A program made the position numbers and the translations under genes. DNA of 64,000 nucleotides from Brevipalpus yothersi (taxonomy: Eukaryota; Arthropoda; Arachnida; Trombidiformes; Tenuipalpidae), in NCBI GenBank assembly GCA_003956705.1, contig QZCP01000062.1:1-64000 (forward strand), read 5' to 3'. Positions 24,628-38,102 of this stretch are shown one piece after another; the stretch's first letter is position 1; the number at the start of each line of letters is the position of its first letter. The notes beneath the pieces were generated by a model. The model worked only from the letters and a program-made list of their open reading frames with translations. It was not told the origin of the DNA and did not search any database.

Positions 24628-24700
24628 AAATAGTAGAAAAGAGCAAGGGCCAGTGAGAAGGGTCAAACGTCCTCGGAATATATATTAGTTTTTCCGTTAA
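21501..24700. other. non-coding, microsatellite-rich
   Basis: No gene recognised. Arrays: GA 21938-21967, GA 23207-23239, CT 24213-24263 and GA 24580-24622. A nested palindrome sits at 23300-23338. The stretch from about 23450 to 24190 is AT-rich and almost free of GA arrays. Confidence 0.6.
23300..23338. repeat. nested palindrome
   Basis: GGCCGATCA / TGATCGGCC (23302-23320, one-base centre) is a perfect inverted repeat. The right arm's GGCCAT also pairs with ATGGCC at 23331-23336, and AAGGCC at 23300 pairs with GGCCTT at 23333. Two mutually exclusive stems are possible. Confidence 0.8.
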
Positions 24701-25916
24701 TGATCCAACATAATTTTGGAACCAAACAATATATATATACATATAAGAGAGAAATAATAATGTTGAGATATTGTATGGTTGAGAGTACTCGCAAGAATAC
24801 GATCAAGTATATGAAAAAGAATATTTTATTCCTTCTCATTTTCTTTCTCTTCATGAAGTATAAAGTAATAATAAGGCCCTGACTGGACATGCTTGAAATT
24901 CTTGAAAATGAATCAAAGTCAACGATCGATTTGACCAGGAAACAAAAGGCTTATACTTATACCTCGACACACACACACACTCATATTTGAAGATTATTAT
25001 CATAGCAATTCTAGAGCCATATGATTTTATTCCCAGGTAGATAGAAATTTTGATTCACTACCTTCTCTTACTCTTCTTTCTCTCTCTTTTCATGGTACAG
25101 ATTCATGTCCTAACTATTCCCTTCCTTCTCTGGACACACTTATATACACACACACTGAGCAATGTGTGAATAATTTATTATCCACTTGAATATCACTTCT
25201 ACTGAATGACAATCATGATGATGGAAATTCTTGGCTTCTAGTCTTCTGATGATATGATCACAACAATGATAGGGAGACTCTAATTCGTATGCCATTTGCA
25301 TGGGTAGATCAAGAGGGGAGAAAGAACATGATACACGTTCTAATAATTCGAAAAGAAACTCAAGAATTCCGAAAAGAACAGAATAAAGTAACATGATCAC
25401 ATATTACAGGTAAAGGGTCATATGATTGGATTTTTTCGAGCTAAAAGATATATTCTAGATGATGATTCATAGGGATCATCATCTATCAAGAATGAAAGAA
25501 TAGATGATTATATAGCCAAAAATTAGAAAGACAATACAAGTCTTTCTTTTCGCTTTTCGACTCACCCTTAAGCATTTACACATACATACATAACGTTTGG
25601 CTGGATACGTTGAATTAGTTGGGATAAATCACAAGTGATGACTGGATAACGAAGGTGATGAAGAGAGAAAATTAAACATAAACAACATAATCAAGTGATT
25701 ATGCTGGTGACTTATTGATGTTAAGAGTGTTTCCACTTGAATTGATGATGTGATTGATAACCAATTGAGAGCACAAATGAAAAAAGTATCATCATCCGAG
25801 AAGAGATTGAGAGACAGAAAGAGGATAAAGTATCATCACATACTGAATCAAGTGTGAGAGAGGGAGAAAAGAGATTCATCGAGATGAGAAGTGAGAAAAA
25901 AAAGTTTGATGAAAAG

Positions 25917-25947
<31 letters not shown>

Positions 25948-26022
25948 CGAAAAAAGTGATCAAGAGTCACACTTTTGCTTACTGTTAAGAGATTGATTTC
26001 ATCCTCTCTCTCCCGAGGAAGA

Positions 26023-26025
<3 letters not shown>

Positions 26026-26094
<69 letters not shown>
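26026..26094. repeat. (CT)n array
   Basis: About 69 bp of CT. It is paired with an inverted GA tract at about 25917-25939. Confidence 0.94.
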
Positions 26095-26097
<3 letters not shown>

Positions 26098-27596
26098 CTC
26101 ACTCTCTCATCAACATGCATAATCAAATATCAGCACACAAACTCAAGACAATGGAAAGCACACAAAAGAGTGAGCTGAATATTATTATATACTCAAACAC
26201 GAAATACTCTCACCTCTTATTTTGACTTACTTTTGACTTAATCATCCTCCCTCCAATTCGATATTCATGTATTTTTTCTCTCCTGTAAATTTCTCACTTA
26301 TTCTTTTGTGGATGAGATGATAATTAGGATCATCATAATATATGCTTGTATTTTATCCATAATTTTCGTTAGATTCTTTTCGATTCGCGTGAATCCTCTT
26401 ATCAGAATGATGTTATTTTTTATACTCTTTTTTCATCTTCTCTTGTCTTCCTTCTTGGTACACCTCTCACACATCACATCACACATTCAAAATCTATTGT
26501 GGTAAGAGAGAGAGAGAGAAAAGTATTATCATGATCATAGTCAAATTATCACCAAAGCTACGGTGGGAGTTTTTGATTAAAGGACGCTCTTCTAATCTTA
26601 TCTCTAAAAGCTCAATAAGAAGATGTCTAACAGATATTGCAAGATGTGTTTTTCCCATGGGATATCCGGTATTGGAACTTTGATTTCGAAGAATAATTTC
26701 TCTAGTTCAACAGATACATTGACTACTGGAATGCTGATGATAGAGAGTGAAAATTTTTTCCAATGTCACATGTATTTTTCAACAATTTCGTACTTCACTC
26801 GATTACTTACTCAATGATGACTATTGAATTCAGTTTCATCAGTTTCACTTATCAGCATCTCAAAGAGGGAGCAAATCTTATTCTCTCTCACTCTCATGAT
26901 CATTTGAACACACTGTTTTTTTTGTTCACGATAAGTGCAACTATACATAGTATCATGATCATCACTCACTGAATGGAAAATACGAGAAAATGATGAGAGA
27001 GAGAAACATTGCAAGAGATGAGGCCAACCTGTCCCCTGTCTATCCTCCTTTTCTTCAGAATCTGCTCCACCTCCATCTCCTACATCCCTCCCCCTCTCTT
27101 CCCAGCATCCCAGCACATCCCAATATACACAGATACACAACACACAACACACACGCAAACCATACACATCAGCATCAAACATCCAGAAATTCTTCTTTAT
27201 CAAAGTAAAGTAAGCTTACTGGATTGTTTTCTTGATTCGATTCTTTTTTGTTCATTGGAATTGAAAGGAAAAAAAATTTTCTCTCTCTCTCTTTCACTGA
27301 AATGTATGTATATATTTGTATATACTCACCTGCCTTATTGAGTGATCAGTTGCTGGCTGCTGGCTTGTTGTTCACTTATATTTACTCTCGCTCTTATTCT
27401 TTTTTCATTCCATCGAAAAAAGAAAAAGAACACCAAGAAGATGAATGAATCTTTCCGTACTTCTGTTTCTATGAGTATCTGTGAGTATCTCTCCCACTTC
27501 TACCTCCTTCTTCGGTGTTAGAGCGCGAAGAGAGTTTCAATTCTCGTATATGTGATGTGTGTATGTATATGCTGCTGAGAGTATTGCAAAGAGATC

Positions 27597-27604
<8 letters not shown>

Positions 27605-27667
<63 letters not shown>
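27605..27667. repeat. (GA)n array
   Basis: About 63 bp of pure GA dinucleotide. Confidence 0.94.
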
Positions 27668-27672
<5 letters not shown>

Positions 27673-28000
27673 GAAATGAGTTGAGAAAAAGGCAACTGAT
27701 CGAATGTTGTTTATGTCTCTGTATATATTCAGTGGCTACGCGTGCTGGCTACATTAATCACAGAGACTTACTCCGTTCACTTGGTCAAGGGTCAATCGTG
27801 GTGAACTTTGGGCCAGCTTGAACCTCTTTCTTTCTCTCTCTCTCCCACTTGGAGGAGAGAAAAAGAGAAAAAGGGGAGAGAGAAAGAGATGGATGGATGG
27901 GGTTTCTGTAGTTCTCTCAATGAAAATAAGAGTCTGGCACGATCAGAGGAGGAGGAGAAGGAGGAGAACAGATCGTGGACATTAGTGTGTCTGATGTGTG

Positions 28001-28520
28001 TTTGTATGCTGCAATTGGGACAAGAGTTGAGAATAACAACCAAATAAACACAAGCATGCGGCCGGTCAACCAGTCAGATGGACACACGATGGAAAAAGAG
28101 GCAAAAATCCTGGGGAAATGGATTAAGTGTGGCAATAACAACTGATTGTGTAAGATTGTGTGTTGTTTGGATGTGAGAATAATTTTCTTCTCGAACAGAA
28201 AAGATTTACAATTGCTACACGAGTATACTCTGTAGTGTGTTGATAAATTCTGAGAATTCAGGTACACTTACTAAGATAATCACATAAATTCAATATAATG
28301 ATGATACGATTGATTCCTCTTATTGGCAGGTATCATAGAGAGAATAATAATAAAAAAAATAGGTAAAGAGAGGGGTTCGATGTCAACTCCTCCTTCTCTT
28401 TCTCTCTTATTTCACCTTTTTTCATTCATTCCCTCTCTCCCCATGATATATACACACACACTTCGATTATATCATCTCATCCTTTAGCTCTTCTCTCTCC
28501 ACGTTCCAGTGTGCTTGATG

Positions 28521-28592
<72 letters not shown>

Positions 28593-29288
28593 TCTCTTCA
28601 TCAGCCTGATCATCTTTCTTCTTCCTCTCTCTCCCTCTCTTTCTCTTTCCATCTCTCTTGTCCTCATCTATCATCCGCCCATAAAATGCAAATATTTTAC
28701 CTTAATTACAATTAATTAGGTTCATTAATAATTTTTGATTCACTGTCTAACATTTTTTTCCCGCTGTATAAATGCATTGGCTCTCTCTCTCTCTCTCTCT
28801 CTCTCTTCCACTCACTCTTACCACTGCTCCATGTAATCACCATCCATCGATGATGAAGAGAAAAGATAAAACTAGAAACAATGGACAAGTTTGTTCAGTG
28901 AAAAAAGGAAGATGAAAAGAGAAAGTCAGCTTTCATCCTCCATATACACACTCACTGTTCATTACATGAAATATGATTTCTGATTATTTTTCCTCATCCT
29001 CACTCTCCATCTCTCGCTTGCTCTCTCTCTCATCTCCATAGTTTTCCTTTGATTTTCTTTCACCATACTCCACTGAGACAGTTCTTTCTCTTCCAGAATT
29101 CCTAAAAAAAATTTTCTCCCAGAACATCTACCAGAACACTAAAAGAGAGCCCATAAGCGTGCATCGACAAATAAATACAAATTTTCGGATGAAGATGCCA
29201 ATGAATGCATCTGTGTGTCCATCCTCCTTGTCTCCTCCTTCTCCTCCTACGCCCGGATAGTCAAGTGAATACACACAAGTAACAAAAG

Positions 29289-29341
<53 letters not shown>

Positions 29342-30240
29342 ACAAGTTGCAAGAGGATTTCCGTTGTCAGGTCATGAGAAAATGTCAACATTTGAACATG
29401 CTAAAAGAGAGTGGACTGAGTTAATGTCCAAAATGCATACATATATATATATATTCTTCAATGTCCGGCTTGTATTGAGGCGAAACATTGGGCGTTTTAC
29501 GTGTGCCTAGCACGGGTGTGGGAATACAAGAGAAAGAGGGAGAGAGAGAGAAATAGAAAGAAATAAGATATGTGTATTCCTGAATCCGTTCAAATTAGAA
29601 ACTTGTAAGGTGATCATCATCTCGATATCATATGCCACAATACACATGCATGTTGTATTGATGATGTGTTGGTGGGTATAACTTAAGGATATCTTTGTGC
29701 ACTGAGTTTATTGGTATTGGAAGTATCGATAGGAGTATAGATATGAAAATTAGGAAATAATTATCAGGAAACTTGATTAAAATTCGTCGAATTGTAGGTA
29801 CTTTTTTCTACCATACAGGACAATCAAAGAGAGCGGAAAAAGAATATTCATATGATGAAAGAAGGATGAAGAGCAACGATGATTGAGGTCGCTGAATTTA
29901 TAGTGAAATGTGAATGACTTGATGGATTAGGATGAATTAATGAAAATGTACATGCATTTGTTAGCTGAAAGTAGAAAAAAGGATAAAATCTGAGAAGTTG
30001 GAGGAAAATGATGCGCACAATGTGAGCGAGAGAGAGGATATTCTGATATTACTCTCAGAATTCAATGGAATTCATACTGTGTATGAGTTTCTCTCCTCCC
30101 CCCCATGGAAAACAGAACGGAAGGAAGGTATGGAATAATGGTGAATCAATTGATACAGACTCAAAAAGTAGAAAAGAAGCTAACCTTCTGTCTACTGTTG
30201 CCTAGTTCCGTTGCTAGTCTCTATTGGATTGGTAAAAAGA

Positions 30241-30285
<45 letters not shown>

Positions 30286-30345
30286 AAGCCTCAAGAATAG
30301 TTTCAAAGTGGGTTCTGATCATGAGGAATTCTCATTTGTTTTCTT

Positions 30346-30402
<57 letters not shown>

Positions 30403-31145
30403 TTCATGATGTACATAGTATTTGAGAGAATCTAAGTGGCCTGTGAAGAAGTTAGCCGCTTTGAGTTTAAGTGAGACCACAGACGTTGGTAAAAATTTAT
30501 CAGTACTTTTTGAGAGAAAATTTTCTCACATACATGTTACAATGTATACAAATGCACTTAATTTTCTCATTCAGTCATGATATACATATAATGTACTTTC
30601 TCCATACTCTTTCATGTACACACTCTTTTCCCCCATTCTTTCATCCAAGAAGAAAATTATTACTCTTGATGGTGATCAATTTCAACCTAAATATGCATGT
30701 TTCCTTATGGGTTTTCATTTATATTATTAATCAACCACAAAGTAGGCAGCTTCAAGGTAGCCTGACATGTATACTTGCCTTCACTATCGAAATGAGTGAG
30801 AAGCCCGATTTGCTTTGATCCATGTTCAATACTATTACACAGTCTTCTTCCTCATAATTTTCATCCACTGCCTGTCTATGTGTGTGTTTCTCAGTTTTTG
30901 ATACTCAATTGCACCTATGAAAGGTATCACTTACAAAGACTACCACAGAAAATGAGGAAAAATAAGAGATACAAAATACATCTCTCCTTCTCTCCCTCTC
31001 TTCCCTAGACATCTAGGATGCTGTATGTAGAAATGCCTAAAATGCTGTGAGAGAGCGTACCATAATGTGTATATACCATTTGATAAGGATGTACAATTAC
31101 CATAGGAAAAGACATTGCAAGACCTAGTGTCAGTGATCCTGCATG

Positions 31146-31200
<55 letters not shown>

Positions 31201-31479
31201 CAAATCAATTGCTTGGATGCTTTTCGAAGTCTTTCCGTTCACACAATCATTTTGGAAACATTCATCAGCTATTTAGCACTGAACCCATCAAATGAAACCA
31301 TACAAATGGGTAAGCGTGAGTATATAAACATAGAATTACCCTGACCAAGTGACAACAGTGTTTCTTAATTGATGGTAAATTCTTTGCTTCTATCCTGATT
31401 CTCAGAGACTATGCACAAATCAGGGAGAAGCGCAAGAGATGATATTGAATCCTATGGAGGATGTGATATTAGTTTGAAT

Positions 31480-31481
<2 letters not shown>
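28001..31481. other. non-coding, microsatellite-rich
   Basis: No gene recognised. Arrays: CT 28523-28589, CT 28781-28806, GA 29292-29339, GA 30249-30281, CT 30350-30400 and CT 31149-31196. Confidence 0.6.
28523..28589. repeat. (CT)n array
   Basis: About 67 bp of pure CT dinucleotide. Confidence 0.94.
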
Positions 31482-31571
<90 letters not shown>

Positions 31572-32323
31572 NNNNNNNNNNNNNNNNNNNNNNNNNNNNN
31601 NNNNNNNNNNNNNNNNNNNNNNNNNNNNNNNNNNNNNNNNNNNNNNNNNNNNNNNNNNNNNNNNNNNNNNNNNNNNNNNNNNNNNNNNNNNNNNNNNNNN
31701 NNNNNNNNNNNNNNNNNNNNNNNNNNNNNNNNNNNNNNNNNNNNNNNNNNNNNNNNNNNNNNNNNNNNNNNNNNNNNNNNNNNNNNNNNNNNNNNNNNNN
31801 NNNNNNNNNNNNNNNNNNNNNNNNNNNNNNNNNNNNNNNNNNNNNNNNNNNNNNNNNNNNNNNNNNNNNNNNNNNNNNNNNNNNNNNNNNNNNNNNNNNN
31901 NNNNNNNNNNNNNNNNNNNNNNNNNNNNNNNNNNNNNNNNNNNNNNNNNNNNNNNNNNNNNNNNNNNNNNNNNNNNNNNNNNNNNNNNNNNNNNNNNNNN
32001 NNNNNNNNNNNNNNNNNNNNNNNNNNNNNNNNNNNNNNNNNNNNNNNNNNNNNNNNNNNNNNNNNNNNNNNNNNNNNNNNNNNNNNNNNNNNNNNNNNNN
32101 NNNNNNNNNNNNNNNNNNNNNNNNNNNNNNNNNNNNNNNNNNNNNNNNNNNNNNNNNNNNNNNNNNNNNNNNNNNNNNNNNNNNNNNNNNNNNNNNNNNN
32201 NNNNNNNNNNNNNNNNNNNNNNNNNNNNNNNNNNNNNNNNNNNNNNNNNNNNNNNNNNNNNNNNNNNNNNNNNNNNNNNNNNNNNNNNNNNNNNNNNNNN
32301 NNNNNNNNNNNNNNNNNNNNNNN

Positions 32324-32363
<40 letters not shown>
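31482..32363. repeat. (GA)n array interrupted by assembly gap
   Basis: Pure GA from 31482 to 31571, then 752 undetermined bases (31572-32323), then pure GA from 32324 to 32363 in the same orientation. The gap is most simply an unresolved continuation of one very long GA array. The true length and any non-GA content are unknown. Confidence 0.9.
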
Positions 32364-32365
<2 letters not shown>

Positions 32366-32542
32366 CTAGGTAATATCGCAGTCCTGTAGTATAAAATGCT
32401 GTAGTCAAAATACAATGCACATAATCGTTATGAAAAAAGTATCACACAAGTTTGGCGAAAAGAAAAAAAAAGGTTCGAGATCAAGGCGAAAATATTGACA
32501 GAGAAACAAGAGAAGATAAGTTACGTAAGGCAAACAATGGAC

Positions 32543-32602
<60 letters not shown>

Positions 32603-33682
32603 TGAGAAACGTTTGAGATGAGGATCGTGAGATGAGAAGTCAATGGAAGAGAGTGGAAGAGAGAGAGAGAGAGAGAGAGAGCTAGTAAAAGCAATCCAAA
32701 GTTCCAAAGGTCTGTACACAGTATGCCTGATGCTTTACGAGGAGAAAAAAGGTGATCCCAGCCCATGGCCTTAACAAGCGGAGGCCACAAACTACCTTGA
32801 TGAGTTGCTATACTTGAGCATACATTAATAGTCCATCAGAGGCTGAGAGACGCAAGGCACGCGCCAGGCGTTCATTTTGCTTTCTCTTTTCTCTTTCTCT
32901 TCTTTCACTTCTCTCTCTTATATATAAATTCTCTTTCTCTTTCTCTTCAATATAATGACGGGAAAGTGGCCTTTGGCCTGGCCAAATGTTGCCCTTCATT
33001 GTACTTTCACTCTTCCAGGCCGTTTACACTGAACGCTTCCTTCTGTCATTCTTCGTTCATCTCTCCCCTCCATCTTACGGTACTTTGGCACGGAAGAGGG
33101 ATCTTTCTCTCTCTCTCTTCTCCTCTCTTCTCTCTCCGCTTCTCTGTATCATCTCGAAGCGAGATACAGAGTTGAGAAGATGATAAGCAAGCGGATTGAA
33201 TGATGAGAAGACTGATTGAACTGGTTCCACAGGATATTTCATGCTAAAAAAGATATAAAAGAGGAAACATAAGGAGGAAACCGAATTTCCGACATCATAT
33301 GAGGAGGAGGAGGAGGAGGAGGAGGTGGTGGTGTTGTCAGAGGAATAGATGAAGAATAAGTAGGAGGAAGAAGAGAGAGAAAAAAGGAATACGCTACATA
33401 AGAGAAAAAGATAGAAAGAGAAAAACTGAAAAAAACGATAGATATATGAATAAGAATCCGATAATTGTGTGTGAGCAAAAAGTGATGAAAAAATATTTCC
33501 TCTGTTCCTTTTTTTTGTCAGGATAAATGGAAAAAATTATCCGGTGCTAATCAGAATCGGAAGATGGTCGCGCGCGCTCGCTCTTTCGGCATCATACATC
33601 CATGTATTTTTTTGCTGCTTGCAAGGAAATGAGAGAAAGATTTCCACTCGACAGAATGTCACTTGAAAGCATTGCAATCAGC

Positions 33683-33684
<2 letters not shown>

Positions 33685-33748
<64 letters not shown>
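33685..33748. repeat. (GA)n array
   Basis: About 64 bp of pure GA dinucleotide. Confidence 0.94.
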
Positions 33749-33751
<3 letters not shown>

Positions 33752-35066
33752 CTCAAAGGTTTTTGACATCAACAAGAGAGAGAGAGGCCACAGGCACGCG
33801 GATCAAAAGGAACGCAACGGGAAGGAAGTGAATCAAGCAAAGGAGTGATTCCGTTCCTAGACTTTTTTATTCATACACACAAGCATCCACACATTCACAC
33901 ATACACATAGGCTAAGGTCGTCTAAGTTTCTTTTCTTTTTCTCTGTATGTATACGCGCTCTTGGCCTCAGGTCTTGGGACTCAAAGGGAAAAAAAGTTGA
34001 GTGATTCCAGTTTAACCGTTTAATATTGAGGTATACTTTTTTTCTTCTGTATGGAAGATTGTGAGGCTAAGAAACGGCCAGGTAATGGATGAATGATTTA
34101 AACGGATTTGAACATATGGAAAGTTGAGAGTTTGAATTTTTTTTGTCTCTTTCCTCTTTCAATGAGTATATGTATCTCAGGAATCCTTTGGCCTCGATTG
34201 CTTAGGACATGGAATATGTCGGACGGAATGCATTTGGTTATTATTTTGGAAATGTGAGTGGTCCAAAGTGTGACAGTGTAGAGATACACGCGCAAAATGT
34301 ATGCGAAATTTCAAACAAGACCTAGTAAGTTTTCCCGAAGGTATCGGGAAAAGTGTCTCAAGCAATGAAAACAATCGTTTTTCAACATGATTCATGCAAA
34401 ATATTATCATGATTGTCAGTAAAAAATGTCAAAAAGTGTGACTATGACGGAAAAGCAGTGGGCACTTGAATGGAATCAGTATCTCAAAGTCAATTTGTTT
34501 ACTCCGTTCGAGGGTTCAATTTCGTGGAACCAAAATGGTTTTCAGACCATTCACATAGACTCGATTCAGTGGACCCACTCGAGTTACCTGAATGATATCC
34601 AAATAAACGGTTGTGTGTGTTTGAGAGAGAGGCAAGAGTCAAGAGAGAAAAAAGAATTGGCCGAGCGAATCCATTCGAAGACCGCTATTTTCACTCTACT
34701 ATTCCAGATTTCCGGAACCCATGATACCGCTAACATATATGAAATTGAACGAGCACCCACTTTGAATCCCTATAATCGAGTGGACAATCATCCGAAGTTT
34801 CCGATGAGGTTTTGTTCACCTTATGAGAGAGAGAGAGAGAAGGACAGACATACTACGGAGATCAGAGGGCAGAGAGACGTAAAGAGAATGACTGGTCAGT
34901 TGGCCTGAGGTCAAGTCTTAGACATCAGTTTAAGAGCGAGAGAGAGAAAGAGAAAGAGAGAAACGGTTTTTCTCTCTTCTTTATCAAAACTTTGTTCTAC
35001 TTTTCGTTCTATTTTGCTGGTGTCCAAGTCCGTTGTATTGCTCAATACATCCGCCAGGTGAAGAGC

Positions 35067-35069
<3 letters not shown>

Positions 35070-35136
<67 letters not shown>
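35070..35136. repeat. (CT)n array
   Basis: About 67 bp of pure CT dinucleotide. Confidence 0.94.
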
Positions 35137-35140
<4 letters not shown>

Positions 35141-35516
35141 CATTGCTCTTAATTCATCTCTTGGATCGGAAAAAATTTGCTCAGACTTCGAAATGGTCAT
35201 ACTAAATACACTACTACTGCTATTTCGCAAACGTGCGTGTGCCTACTTGCATCTGTTCTCTCTCTCTCCACCGGCCAAGGCTTTTTTCTGATCGATGTGG
35301 GTGGATGAAAAGAAAATGTCTCCAAATGCAATGTGGGTGAGAGAGGAGGAGGAGGTGGTGGTGTAGGTGAAGTGGCCCGGCAAAGTATATATTCTATGAG
35401 TAGAATAATAGGAGCTTGAGGCTGTCTGTGTATGCTGAAGGTGATCTGAACGTATATCTTAAGGGAGAGAAAGAAACGGTGGATGATTATAAGAAACGTA
35501 TACATACACTCGCGGG

Positions 35517-35577
<61 letters not shown>

Positions 35578-36300
35578 GAACGCGTGGAGAAAAAGAATTC
35601 AAACGGGGCTATCAAGAAGAAGAAGTAGGCTTCATTCGTTCTATTGTATTTCCACACCAGTGGTGTATACGTGTGTATGTCTGTAGGTATGGACGATATT
35701 GGCCTAGAAATTTTTATTCCACTTTTGACAAAAAAACGGACTCACTTTACCATCTCACACATTGGGCATTAGTAGTACTGATTGTACTTGCATACTAGAG
35801 CTCAGGTCGCGTGGACCGCGCGTGCTGGGTACCGTACAAGAACAATGTCTTGGCGTCCCAACATCGGTCGACCTGGATAGGAATATATATATATACACAT
35901 ATAAACTTATATTGTTCGACTATTTGACCCTGATATTTGGACCCACCGTCTGAGGGGACCCTCTCATGGGCACCATTTACACATGGAATAGAACGAAGAA
36001 GAAGCATTTGGATATGGTGGCATCAGAGTCTTGAAGGAATCAAAATGTACCATCGTGCGTATGTATCGCACGAGCGCCTTTATTCATTCATTCATTTCAC
36101 ACATTACATCATAGCTTTGCCACGTTCTCTCTCTCTCTCTCTCTCTCTTATCCGAAACGGAAATTTGGCCTCAATACGATCTCTCCTTGACGATTGACAA
36201 AGCTATGTAGAATGAATGCGAATGAATGAATCAAATGAAGAGAGAGAGAGAGAGAGAGAAGAAGAGAGAGAATTAGAGATGTAAGAAAGAAAACGGGCCA

Positions 36301-38043
36301 AGAACGCGAATTCATAGTGAAAACAACGGCCCAGAGAAGAATAATGACCCAAAAGCAGGTAAGTGAAATTTCTGTGTTCATTCTTTCATCCTGATGGCAC
36401 GCGTTACGCGCGCGTTTTCTTCATCAATACATTTCTCTCTCTCTCTCTTTCACTTTTTGCTCTGCTACATTTATCTGGGGGACTACTGTCTGCAGCTACA
36501 CAGTTTTTGAGCATTATTCGTCCCAATTCGTGCCTTATTTTTTTATACATTCACCTTTCATTCATCTCAGCAACAGGCGTACAGTGGATTGGCTTACTTG
36601 TACGAATGTGAATTTACGTAACTAAAAAAGCAAGAAAAGCAGCTAAGCAGGGCATTCAAATGGCCATCTTGCCACGTGTTGTAACAGAGGGCATGAAAAT
36701 GATGAAGATGGCTACTCAGAAAAACTTCGGCACGTTCCTCGTTTTTTCTCTTCTTTTCTAGGCATTTGTGAAGAGAAAGAAACTTGCAAGTTGTTCCCTT
36801 CATCTTTCTCTCTCTCTCTCTCTCTTACCAGACGATCTAACGGCTCTTGGCTATTTCTACAACTGAGCAGGCGATTTCTTGTCGATTAGATTCGCAGTCA
36901 AGATATGTGAGGTAGCCCTGTGTGTGTACTTCTAGGGATCGAGCAGATTGAGTATCTCTGGTAGGAAAATTTTCATCTTGTTTTCCATTTGAGACCAAAT
37001 TATTAGCATCACCATGAATGTGTAATTCTTATGTGAGTGGAGACTAATGAATGAGAAGTTTGTCTAGAAGAGAGAGAGAGAAAAATTGATAGCTAAACAG
37101 AATATCGCTAATATGAGCTAGTCAAAAAGAAGGAGGAGGAAGAAACGGAAGAAGGAAGCAGAGAAGAAAAATGCTTCCAGTCAAGCTTGCCCCTTAAATA
37201 TTTTTACTGAGGTCTCTTGCTGGTCCCAGAAGAAGGCTGGTCAGGCTTGAAATGATCCATCGGAATAAGGAAATATTCTTTCACCTGCCCTCACAAGGAC
37301 ATGTAAGATAATAGTGACCAAGTAGTGGGATCTCTCAAGCTTGCCTTTCTCTCTCTCTCACTTTGGCATGCCTCTGGGCTAAAATAAACTGACGGAAGCA
37401 TATAAGAGAAAGAATGAGAAGAAAAATTTTCAAGGAAGTCAAAATCTGCTGTCTTTCGTTTTTCTCGTGTTAGCAGAGAGAATATTCACAGAGAAAATGA
37501 GCATTAAAAAAGCGCTACACGTTGTAATATAAGGCCACTTGGTGAGTTTGGCTATGAAATGGAAGATAAAGATGACCATTTCAACCGAAAATCAGGAGGG
37601 CCACAGAGAGCAAAAGATTCAGGAGACATTCCCAATATAACATGTTAAGATAATCATTTTGGTTTTGTTTCTAGTTTCCTTCTAAAAAGGTTAATAAAAG
37701 TGGACCATTTCAACTGGCATCAATAATCTCCGGAAAAATTGCCGTTATTCAATTTTATGTGCCCATTCTTTTCAATTACGGAATCTAGAATTGATAACAA
37801 TTTCGGTTCAATCTTAGAATCACCACCACCAGTCTTACTCAGGCCATGTAAATCTTTCCTCCTTTTTATTCTCTTATAAAAATACCAAAAGAATATCAAA
37901 AAAATTCTGAATACTCATCAACATCGACTGACTTTTATTATATCTGTGGGAGTGAGGGGGAAAAAAGGACTCTCTTCTCTCTCTCCGTGACCAAACTATC
38001 TGTACTGATCAGATATTCTCATGGTGTATCCAGTCTTGGGGCA

Positions 38044-38102
<59 letters not shown>

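Larger units (their letters stand above)
24701..28000. other. non-coding, microsatellite-rich
   Basis: No gene recognised. Arrays: GA about 25917-25939, CT 26026-26094 and GA 27605-27667. The first two form an inverted pair. A pyrimidine- and CA-rich stretch lies at about 27030-27180. Confidence 0.6.
32364..36300. other. non-coding, microsatellite-rich
   Basis: No gene recognised. Arrays: GA 32546-32598, GA 32659-32682, a GGA tract at about 33300-33325, GA 33685-33748, CT 35070-35136, GA 35526-35573, and short inverted CT/GA at about 36126-36148 and 36240-36259. A 160-codon plus-strand open frame at 34426-34908 is unexplained. Confidence 0.55.

Noticed and set aside
28374..28386. GGTTCGA stretch resembling a tRNA B box
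   Set aside because: The following bases do not complete the GGTTCGANTCC consensus and no A box or acceptor stem is visible.
31411..32420. Long open frames across the first N gap
   Set aside because: They consist of GA-array dipeptide repeats plus undetermined bases; not genes.
32854..32863. AAGGCACGCG, identical to bases 2-11 of miR-124
   Set aside because: The following bases diverge and no complementary arm lies nearby to form a precursor hairpin; likely chance.
32966..33000. Similarity with 46030-46055 (AAAGTGGCCT ... TTGCCCT), a possible dispersed repeat
   Set aside because: Only two short blocks match with different spacing; insufficient to call a repeat family.
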